Positions 22,442 to 32,735 of a stretch of 64,000 nucleotides of DNA are shown here, piece by piece. Below the pieces are notes generated by a model. It worked only from the letters and a program-made list of their open reading frames with translations. It searched no databases and was not told where the DNA came from. The number at the start of each line of letters is the position of its first letter. Position 1 is the stretch's first letter. Both the position numbers and the translations under genes were made by a program. Origin of the DNA: Acestrorhynchus altus (Eukaryota; Chordata; Actinopteri; Characiformes; Acestrorhynchidae); the NCBI GenBank assembly GCA_034509495.1, contig CM067512.1:7820968-7884967 (forward strand), read 5' to 3'.

Positions 22442-25400
22442 GTTAAATCTACCATCAGTCACTGCTGTGTCTGTCTGTGTGTGTATGTGCGTATTCTTCA
22501 AATTTGACTATTATAAATGGCCACTGTGAGTCTCTAGAGCAGTATTTCTCAACCCTGATCCAGGAAGCACCCCTGCTTTACATATTTTAGACCACAGCTA
22601 CCACACATGATTCAACTAATCAACACATTGGTATGTGTTAAAGCTAACATGTGCAGGGCAGGGGTGCCTCCAGGACCAGGATTGAGAAACAGTGCTCTAG
22701 ACTATTTATGTACTTATTTGTATTTATTGGCTGTGGCCAATCATATCTCTGCTGTTATCTATGTTCTGTTTTTTAGCCCCCCATTAATTTTACCTTGAAT
22801 GCAACTGTAAGTACAATTCAAGTAATAATAATTTGTGCTAAATGGGCATAAAGTGTTGGGGAGTTGGGGTGAGGTGGAGTGGTGATCACCCACCATCCTG
22901 ATCTGACTAATGTTCTTGTCATTAAATGTAATCAGATCCTCACCACAATGTTCCAGAATCTACAGTCATGGCTGAAAAGCTTTGAGAATGGTACAAATTT
23001 TGGAACATTTGTAAGACGTCTTGTCAGATGTTTATAAGGTATAATGAAGTACACTTCTAATCATTGCATACATTTTTAACTTTTCATTGTTTAAAACATC
23101 CAGTTTTAGCAAAGACTTAATATTTACAATGTTGGCCATTCTTCTACTTCTGCAGTTCACCTTGGCATGCTGGATATCAGCTTCTGGGCAAAAGTTTGAG
23201 TGATGGCAACCCAACTGACCTAATCAGTGCTTTGAGTTGATAAGGGTTTCCATGTTTTGTTTGTTCACCCTCTTTTTGAAGATTGACCACTGGTTCCCAA
23301 TGGGATTGAGATCTAGAGGGTTTCCTGGCTTTGGACCCCAAATTGTTTTGTTCATCAAGCCACTTGGTTATCACGTTTGCCTTGTGACATGGTGCTCCAT
23401 CATACTGGAGAAGTCATTGTTCATCTCCAAATTGCTCCTGGGTCGTTGGGAGAAGTTGCTCTTGGAGGATGTTTTGAAACCATTCCTTATTCATGGGAGT
23501 GTTCTTTTGAGCGAACCCAACCCTCTGGATGAGAAGCAACCCCACACATGAATGGTCTCGAGATGCTTCACAGTTGGCATTACACAGGACTCACGATAGC
23601 TCTCACTTTTTCTTCTCCGGACAATAATTTTTCCAGATGCCCCAAACTGAAGGGTGCTCATCAGAAAAAATGACCCAATTCTCTGCAGTACAATCCATAT
23701 ACTTCCCACACAAGTGGCTTCCTTGACATCAAGCCATCCTCCAAAAGCTCTGCTGGTGATCTCATAGCTGCATCCTCTTTAGGAGATGGTCTTGATGTTT
23801 GCTTGATTTTCTTGGGCACCTGGAAGCCTTCTTCACTGCAATTGAAGTTCTTGATGATTACATAAATGGTTGATTGGGGTTCTTACAAGCAGCATTGCCT
23901 TGGAGGTAACCATGGTTAACAGAAGAAAACTTAAAAGCACCTCTACCCTTTTAAAGCAACCACGCTACTCTTCTAATCAGCATGACAGAGTGATATCAGC
24001 TGTCTTCTCCTTAACCTTTTCCTCAGAGCTAATGAGATATTCATCACTAAAATGATGTTAGCAGGTGACTTTGTAGGGCTGAAATGGCCAGAATGCAGTA
24101 ATTTTTGTAATAAGGTCATTTTCATGGCAGGGAATGACTGTGCGATCAATTGCAATTCTGATCACTCCTCACAATCTAGAGTTAATACAACATAAATACT
24201 GAGGCAGCAAACTTTGTGAAAACCAACATTTGTGCCATTAGTAGAGATGGTTACTCCAACAAAAGCAGGATAAACTTTTTTAATACCCATGTTTTTATAT
24301 TATCATGAATTATCAACTCAGGTCTAATGTTATATCAGTTGAAGAGACATTTTAAGGAATCCCCACCTTCAGGGATCTAGAAGGGTTAATAGATCCTTCA
24401 TTTTCTGAACTCTCGTGGTTTCTTCCCTCAGGCGAGTTCGTGGATAAGGTGGTGAAGCATGAGGCTCCTCTCAGGGTTCTGGAGTTGGGAATGCACTGCG
24501 GCTACACCTCCGTCAGGATCCTACGCCTGCTGCCTCCCTCTGGGAAGCTGCTGACTGTGGAGCTGGATCCCCTCACTGCTGAGAAAGGAGAGGAGATCAT
24601 CCTGGTTTCTGGGTTCAAAAATCCACAGGTGTGAATGTGGATTATCTGTTTGTGAGTTCCAGAGTCTAAAAACACTTTACAATTAGGGTACATTTATTAA
24701 ACTTAGTTAGAATGATAATAAACATTACTAAATGGTTTAATAATGTCTGAACCGATAATTGAGACTATTTAAGCATTACGGTAATATACAAGTGTAACTT
24801 CATTCATTACTCAAATATTTAGTAATGCTTAATAATATCTTAAGTAGTTTCAATTTAATAATTAGCTTAGATACAGGACTATTAAACCATTTAGTAGTGT
24901 TTATTACTATTGTAAGTACAGTTAATTAATATACCCTTATTGTAAAGGGTTATCTTTACTAAACGGAGCAGTGGGTGGATGACAAGCCATCTGCTATGAT
25001 CAGGGCCGTCGCACTAAATATGTACAAATAGCTGTACCCAGGGCCACCCTTTCCACCTGTTTGGAGGCAGGTACGCAGATCCACCTTTCCCCACCCTTCA
25101 ACACCAGTGACTATGATAGGTATAGTTCATGACAGCAGTACAGCAGTGTATACTGTATATATCATACTTATACTAAGACATCTGTTCTGTGCACATCTGG
25201 CTTCAAAATAAACACATGAATCAAGATAGATCACATACATCAGTATTACCAGCCATCTGTCTTCCTCAGTTCCAGGTACTGAGCTGCTCCTCTGCTGAAG
25301 CCATCTCCAACTTACCATCTCAACTAGGCGAGAGCTGTTTAGACCTGGTTGTGATGGACCATGACCCTGAGCAGTACCTGCCTGACCTGCTAGCCTTGCA

Positions 25401-25569
25401 GAGAGGGAAACTCCTGTCTGCCCACTGCGTTCTCCTGCTCAACAGGACTCTGGATCCCGGAGCTCACGCCTTGCTGGAGTATGTCACTGCTAGGCCTCAG
25501 CAATATGACATAGGTCTCCAGTTTAAAGACATGACAGAGATTCAATGCCATGTGGACATGCATTCATAG
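22183..25569 (+). CDS. COMT/TOMT-like transmembrane O-methyltransferase homologue, likely catalytically altered
   Basis: Exons are 22183-22441, 24432-24628 and 25270-25569, joined in phases 1 and 0: 756 nt, 251 residues. An N-terminal hydrophobic anchor (about 2-22) is followed by a catechol O-methyltransferase fold. SAM-binding features are kept: VNIGPEKG at 79-86, LELGMHCGYT at 103-112 and TVELDP at 128-133. MDHDPEQYLPD at 181-191 aligns with human COMT LDHWKDRYLPD. Aligned by eye against COMT recalled from memory, Asp141 is kept (D182), but Lys144 becomes P185, Asp169 becomes N210, Asn170 becomes R211, Met40 becomes V79, and no glutamate matches Glu199 (probably Q236). The protein also ends early, at MHS. 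The layout matches the LRTOMT/Tomt and COMT family, where Tomt has a non-catalytic role in hair-cell TMC trafficking. It could be a fish-specific paralogue. The exon model is firm; function is inferred. Confidence 0.88.
22539..22694. mobile_element. hAT-type MITE in intron 1 of the COMT-like gene
   Basis: The inverted ends are CAGTATTTCTCAACCCTGAT on the left and ATTGAGAAACAGTG on the right. CTCTAGA on each side (22532-22538 and 22695-22701) is a likely target duplication. The inside is 100 bp without coding sequence. Confidence 0.75.
22967..24242 (-). mobile_element. Tc1-like transposon, degenerate near-full-length, in intron 1 of the COMT-like gene
   Basis: The left end CAGTCATGGCTGAAAAGCTT and right block GCAGCAAACTTTGTGAAAAC match the ends of a fish Tc1 family from memory. 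The transposase is antisense between about 23030 and 23930. Recognisable pieces include IHVWGCFSS (minus, near 23540), MITKWLDEQN (near 23370) and the helix-turn-helix lead near 23900. The frame is broken in several places, and the aspartate/glutamate catalytic set is not intact. It is non-functional. Confidence 0.85.
24432..24628 (+). CDS. COMT-like exon 2 (SAM-binding motif I and II)
   Basis: The acceptor is TTCCCTCAG and the donor CACAG followed by GTGTGA. The exon codes residues 87-152, including LELGMHCGYTSVRILRLLPP and the acidic TVELDP that contacts the SAM ribose in COMT. It joins exon 1 through a split glycine codon. An internal ATG at 24440 is not the start. Confidence 0.88.
25270..25569 (+). 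CDS. COMT-like exon 3 (metal-site region and stop)
   Basis: The acceptor is TCTTCCTCAG. Residues 153-251 run from FQVLSCSSAEAI to VDMHS and the stop TAG. This exon carries the region that normally supplies the magnesium ligands and catalytic lysine. Only the first aspartate is retained, at D182. Confidence 0.88.
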   Translation, partial: FQVLSCSSAEAISNLPSQLGESCLDLVVMDHDPEQYLPDLLALQRGKLLSAHCVLLLNRTLDPGAHALLEYVTARPQQYDIGLQFKDMTEIQCHVDMHS

Positions 25570-27555
25570 GTGAAAGAGAGCTAACACTAAGGGGGAGTGA
25601 AGGTGCTCATTTAGTTAGTGTTTAGTCAGTGTTTTTCCTAGTTTTACTGTTATACTGTTATTTATCTAGTTCCATGGTAAATGGATGACCTTTACTGTAT
25701 ATGTGTGGGTGTTGCTGGATAAATGGACCAAGAGACATGACTGAATATCATCTCTGTAATTAAATGCTTGCGTGGTTTCCTTCTATAGTTATTTATTTTG
25801 AGATCTTTGCTTGTGAAATGTTAGGTTTATGATTTCTTACCATACGTTCATTTAGTATTATAATGACTTATGTATTTTATGACTTATGATTAAGAACCAT
25901 GAGCTATTCCAGCTGCAGAATTTGTGAATACCACTAGGGTGCAGACTGTTATTTCCTTTCCAGAAAGTGGCTGAAAGAGAACAGTAACTCTTTCAGGAGC
26001 AGGAGCTGTGGGCTGTATATTTGCATTTTCATGGATGAGCTGACCAGTTAGATGACAAACATATTTCCTTGTCCACAGTTTGCAGTTTCCAGTTCAGTGT
26101 CCAGAGAATGGATAGATTTTTCAAAAATGTTTGTTTTATTCAAATGGTATACAAAAAAAGTTATATACAAAGTGCTATCAGTTTTTCACATATACAAAAG
26201 CACCACAGATGTCTTAACATGGCATACTGAATAAAAAAATACTCAACATTTTACATCTTGACTCAGTAATCAATAACTTATGACACCTTTCCTATGTAGT
26301 TCTCACAGATCATCTGGAAAGTTGGTGTGCTTTTTTTTTTTTTTTTAAAAATGGATTTATTTATTTTTCCCACAAACAATAGAACATTATTCATCTGAAT
26401 TACTGATAAAGGCACAGTAGTTCTTTTCTTTGTTGTATATTCAGTCACAAAACCACGCCAGCGCCTGCAGTGCTTAATAAACCCATATTATGTTTATGGT
26501 ACACTGTAAAGAGTCTTTCAGAATTCCACAAATATTGTACTTTCCATCCAATAAAGTATTTACAGATGAGAAGTGTGAAATAATAATCAGAAGTGCGAGT
26601 TGCTCGGAGTCTGCCTATGGCAGAGGAAGTTGTGTTACTCGTGGTCCATTGTAGGAGAAAATTTCACACATTCCTCCTCAGAGACAGGACTTGTTCTCTT
26701 ACTGTTTAGTCTTAAGTGAAGACAAAGAACCGTTTCCTTCTCCAGACCCATAAAGAACCACTGGCTTCATTCTATGATCTACAGAGAAAAGGTTGATTGC
26801 AGCCACTGCGCTCAGTCATTTCTTGCAAAATTCTGAAACCAGTGGGTTACCACATAAAGCTGAGGAAACTTGAAGTCTTCAGTCCTCTTATCTCAGTTTC
26901 TCTGTTGCACTAAGTACACAAAGTTGATCCCAGAAAATATGAAATAGATTCTTTCGCCTCAGTCTTGGCCTGTGCCAGACAGACCAAGCAAAAGAAACCA
27001 TTGCGACACACTGAAAACAGAGCCGAACACACAACTGCACTGTACTGGATAGTCTCTGCATTCTGATTGCAGAAAAGGAAAGTGTAATTACAGGAATTCC
27101 TGTGTTTGCTATTAAAGGACAAGATTATTTTGATTTTAGATGCCTAATTTCCATCTGAACATGCTACCAAAAACAAACCCCATCAATCACACTAGATACT
27201 GTCAGTTAACATTAATTAGCCATGTCTGAAAAGGTTTGCTTTGTTTTTACGAATCTGCACAAACTGCAGCCTCTCAAAGCTTAATGCTGGCTAATGTCAG
27301 TACTAATGTACTTTGAAGCTGAGGAGTTTGTGTGTTCAGTCCCAGCTCCATGTTTGGAAGTGTTCAAAAGGTTCAGTCAGTTGTTGGACTTGCCGCGCTC
27401 CACTTCCTTAATGAAGTGAGAATTTGTGGTATGAAAAAATACAAATTTCAGACGGGGGGAAAAAGTCCTGGAACTGTGGAGGAGGTCATCACTAAACCCA
27501 CAATAAGGGCCTTCATAAGTATGGCTAATACATTATAGGGGACAACTGGAGTCTT
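25570..27555. other. Tail-to-tail region: 3' UTRs of the COMT-like gene and pcdh12
   Basis: AT-rich, with poly-T at 26334-26346 and no coding signal. Probably mostly untranslated sequence of the two converging transcripts. Confidence 0.6.
26230..26361. terminator. Candidate convergent poly(A) signals of the COMT-like gene (+) and pcdh12 (-)
   Basis: AATAAA at 26230-26235 on the plus strand would give the COMT-like transcript a 3' UTR of about 680 nt. TTTATT at 26356-26361 is AATAAA on the minus strand and would give pcdh12 a 3' UTR of about 1.2 kb. Other plus-strand AATAAA copies occur near 26477 and 26551, so the actual sites are uncertain. Confidence 0.4.
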
Positions 27556-27908
27556 TCATTTGGCCCCTGGGACATCAAGGCCTAGGGACCGGCGGTAAGC
27601 AGTGGAAAGTCTGTAGAGCACATCGGCCGGTGAACGCGGATGAGCATCGGCCTTCTGTGTCAGGAGCATTTCGAAGAGCGTGCTCACTTCCGACAGCAAG
27701 GCTTCACCTCCCAAGTGGCTGGACTTCTCTGGGGTCTTTCCAAAAGTGGAAAAAGAAGTTGAATCATCAAGGCTGCACACATTGGGGTTTGGATAATCTG
27801 GGGATGGTAGCCCATCAGGAACAAAAAGGTTTTCATGATAGTCGCTGGTCAGAGGGAGGGACATCCGGGCTATCCATGCAGGGTCAGGAACATCTGAGAA
27901 GACGTCAT
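27556..27908 (-). CDS. pcdh12: pcdh12 exon 4, C-terminal tail and stop
   Basis: The acceptor TTTATTCAG lies at 27909. This last exon codes residues 1039-1155. It contains DPAWIARMSLPLTSDYHENL, the peptide FSTFGK at residues 1091-1096, and a helical block SEVSTLFEMLLTQ followed by LYRLSTAYRRSLGLD, all with recognisable human PCDH12 counterparts. FSTFGK fits the WAVE-complex-binding WIRS pattern (hydrophobic, any, Thr/Ser, Phe, any, any). A 9.3-kb intron separates this exon from exon 3. Confidence 0.93.
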
Positions 27909-30014
27909 CTGAATAAAAGTGGACAAAAAGAAGAAGTATGGCAAATTAATTTGGTGAAAAATGTTGAGTAGTGTCAAATTTCACTTTTATATTTTAGCAT
28001 TGGAGGTATGAGGCTAGAAGAACACTAGAAGTCAGTAGCTACTCCATATTGACTTCTATTAAACTCCCACTCCCAAAGTGTTTTTTTGTACATAAAACTG
28101 AAAAAATTCATTTGACTGATATCCGTTTTTGCAACTTTACATTTCTCAGCAAAAATTAGTGGTGGCACTTATTAATAAGTATACCTTCAGTGTTCAGAGT
28201 GTTGAATATGTAACTTTATTACTGGGAGATATGGTGGTTATCATAAAACACCATGAAAAATAGAAAAGGTTGCCACTGTCTTTTCCTTCAAATTCCACCT
28301 CGACCAAATGAATGTCACCCATCAGTTACAGGCAAAAGGGTATTTTTAGCATCATATAGAATAACTATAAAAGTGAGTTGAGTTTAGAGAAATATGTGGG
28401 TATTTATGGAAAATATTTCCAATGATTGCAGTCATTGTTAGCATCATATATAACACACCTATCATTGACTAATAGGTCAAAGGCACACTAGACAGATCTA
28501 CTCCCAAATTTAGTTTATTGCCAGTGGTGGATGTTTTTCTCTACTGCTGAATACAGATACATAAACCTTGTTTTGACTGTGGTCTCCCACTAATTTCTGG
28601 GAGCTGAGGATCCTTACATGCTTTCCAGAATTTGTCATTTTCATAAATGTGTTGGGCAAGTGTGAGACAACTAGATGGTCACCCAGAGAATATTCGTGTA
28701 TATGAAAACTATTTAAAGCTGTGAATCACAATGGCTCAAATATTCATCCTCTTCCCCTCTTGAAACAAACGAGCATGCATGGAGGAATAACAGGATAAGA
28801 GGAAATGGTGAGAGGAGCGCATTTATCTTTATTTAGTTAGAAGGCATTTCCTTCGGCCACTGACTCCCTCAGACATTGCCTGTTTACTGAGCTTGAGGTT
28901 TCACACAAGCAAGCGCATGCAGAATGTGAAGGGAACACAAGCTGTCACAAAACCTGCCTCAAAAATGCATCCCGAGTACATTTCTTTAACCCTTTTAACC
29001 CTTTGACTGTCTACTGAAGCTGTTTAGTCTGTCTCAAAAAATGGCAAAGTGTGTCAGAGTACCAACATTTTGCAAAAGCCTGTAACTGTCAAACAAACGT
29101 AGCAGAAAACCACCTGTATAAGACGATGTGTTGCAGTATAAGTAATATAATCTGTTGATATGACCTCTTAACCTGTTACCATACATTTAACCTTGATCTT
29201 CTTTGAAAAATAAATAAATAATTAAAAAAATCTTTATTGAATATTTTTTTAATAACACTCTAGAAAATCAGAGTTACTCACAGCATGGATTATTTATGTC
29301 TGAGGCATTGTTTTATGGTAGTTTTTCGACATGCTTGTGCTGTAAAAATGTATTTCCAGAATTACAATGAACCAAATGAATGTCACCCGTCAGTTATGTG
29401 CAAAATCTTTTTTTTTTTTACATAAGCATGAATTACATGTACAGTATATATTTATTATAAAGATAGTAAACATGTTGAACTATTATTTTATATTGTATTT
29501 TATATTACATTGACCTATATTATTGGGGTTTATATGGTGTCTAGCTTGTTTTGAAGACAGAAAAAGCAGTATCTAAAGTAAGTATGTACCTCTATTTTAC
29601 CATTATTCACATATATAATATCTCAGAAGACACGTGAAGGTCCAGTGGTGGTCTTGAAAATTAAATTAAATGGCTATATTTGTGTTGTAGTCAGGGTGAC
29701 CCCTGGTTCCTATCACCACTCCTGCAGAAATTTGTCCTGGTAAATTTATCTCTAATGAACCATTTCACACCAAACCACTCTGAATTCCTTTGTTTATCTC
29801 ACCGACTGAATTATAAAAAGAAAAGGTTGAATTCCCCTTTAATATTTAATATGCTGGCTAACACTAAACCTAAGCAGTAAAACAAACTGTATAGCAATTA
29901 GAGAGGAAATGAATCGGTCAGCGAATGATTTGAACAAACAAAACAAGTGCCCTGCATTAAGTGAATGAAGCTGAGTGCAGCTGTTCTTTGACCTTAGACA
30001 GAGGAAATGGCATG

Positions 30015-30087
<73 letters not shown>

Positions 30088-30665
30088 CAGATGGGCTACG
30101 TTAACTGGTTTCCTTACTGCAGCACAACTAATGAGGATCATGGCCTTGTGGCCCACCTGCACTAATCTAATCCCTCCCACCACCTCCACCATTCATCCAC
30201 GCATTACCGGCCCTTCAACCACAATGTAGTGGAGGAAATCTGAGAATTCCAAATGCCATTTACAAACCAATCAACCTCCAATCCTAATCCATGGCCCTGT
30301 GTCTTCTTATCATTCCAGACTGCCTTTACAAACAAACCCCAAATATTCCTCACTGGCTTCCAATTACACCACTTAAACACAAGTCAACCCCCATTAAAGG
30401 CAGCATGGCCTGCACAGCTCCCTGTTTGTTTCACTGGAGCTGCTGGAGAGTGTTCTGAATGGGAGGAACAGGCCACTGCTGTGTGCCGGTGGTGCAAATG
30501 CTGTAGTGAGATTCCTGTGGCTTTTGACCACACTTGAATCATCAAACAACCGGTCGCAGCGCCAGGCAGCTGACTTGACTCTCTCTCTCTTTCTGTTTGC
30601 TCTCTCAGCTTTCATGTTTCATGTTTTGCTGTTGTTGCTTTTTTGACAGGATCTCAAAAGTGAGA

Positions 30666-30713
<48 letters not shown>

Positions 30714-30716
30714 CAT

Positions 30717-30790
<74 letters not shown>

Positions 30791-30896
30791 TTGCCTAGAC
30801 ATGGTAGGCTGTGATCAAACAAAACCCACATAGCCCACATCAATGAACACACTCACAACCTCTAAACACTTCAGTTCCTCACATCAGTGAAGCAGA

Positions 30897-30955
<59 letters not shown>

Positions 30956-31757
30956 GGTGATCCCCCTAGCTCTCCTCTTTCTCTTTCATTTCTTTTTTTC
31001 TTTGTCTTTCATTCTCTCTTTCCCACTTGTCACTCTTTCTCTTTTCTTTATGTCTGTCATTCCCTCTGTCTCTGTCCTCTCTACACCCTTGAACTACAGT
31101 GACAATAGAAAGCAGGTGGGAAGAACAGTCCAACAGTCGAACATAGCTCTTGATGTAACCTGTAATTCTAATGAGCAGGAATTCAGTAATAACACTGTAA
31201 ACACAGCGCTTAACAAGAAGTATATTTTGATTATAAAAATAAAAACAAAGTCAGATTGGAAGGAGGTTTAAGGTGCTACACTGGTAGTTGTTATGAAATG
31301 TATAGTTTGAATGTTTTCTTCAGACACTTTCGATTTTGGGCTTCGGCTTCTGTGGGGTGGGTTTTAGACAGACTTTGAGCTGGATTTGAAGCAACCCTAC
31401 TCTCCAGTCATATGCAAGACTTACAGTGCAGGACTCAGGTGCAATGGGGGTCAAAAGAAGGTGGAACATAAGGAGCTATTTTCAAAGAAAGTAAAGTGAA
31501 GTTCACTAAAGAAAGGAATCCATCATAATAATGTTTATGACAATGCTGGACTTTTTGCTTTTATTATTGCTTTGTTTTTGTGGAAACATGCAGCTCCATC
31601 AACTTTTATTATTGCTTTGTTTTTGTGGAAACATGCAGCTCCATCAACTTTTATTATTGCTGATGAATGAGACTTGTTTCATTTACACAAATCTACATCT
31701 TGGTTTGAACGGAAACTCGATTAGTACTCTGTCTCTCTCTCTCTCTCTCTCTCTCTT

Positions 31758-31796
<39 letters not shown>

Positions 31797-32656
31797 AGGT
31801 TAATTAGGGGGGGAACAGTGGGGGTCTCATTAATCTCTCAAAAAACAATTATTTTCTGATTAGAACCAGAACCGTCTCTCTGACCACCATCAGGCTCTTA
31901 CCACAAACACAAACACACAGCCATCACAGCAGAAAAGCACAAGCGTCCATCCACTGCAGAATCTGTTCAACACTAACCTCACTGCTGGCTTACCAACACA
32001 GCATTACCCATAAAAAGAGGACAGAACAGCTGTGAGGCCTAATCAAATTAAGAGCAATTAATGTAATGAGCAGATTATACTGCTGCTGCAAAACTGTCCC
32101 GAATAAAATCTCAGTTAAGTGCTTAACTTGCCCCCTGAGAACACAGTCAATTGTAACATCCTTGCTGAGAAGCAAGCAGCAGTGGGGGGCATTAACACAC
32201 TCCAGCGTGGTGGGGTTGTGTGTGGTCAACCTTGTGACTATGGGAGACAGGAGGGGAATCCAGAAGTGAAAGAGAGGAGGAGAAAACATCTCCAGGGGAG
32301 ATACTGACACCATAGACTCACCATGTTCAAAGCAGTGTCCTCAAGATAGAGATATATTCTCACACACACACACTGTCCTGTCCTTTGTGGGCTCCTGAAG
32401 GCTGCTATTGTAACACAGCTCTAACCTTCACATCAGAAAACCAATCAAGATTGGGTTCAGTTTAATTTTTATAATACATAATTATTTATAATTGCATTGC
32501 TGCACTAGGAGAAGGTTTCACATCCTGTAGCACCAGTTTAAACATACACAGGGTTCTCAGCTGCTCACCACACAGGGGTCTTATTTTACTGCTCCATTAT
32601 GTGTAGCATGACAGGACCTATGATAAGAATAGCCTTGGGAAAGAGAAGTGCAAAGG

Positions 32657-32735
<79 letters not shown>

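Noticed and set aside
22967..24242. Active Tc1 transposase
   Set aside because: The minus-strand frame is split by several stops and frameshifts and no intact catalytic triad can be read.
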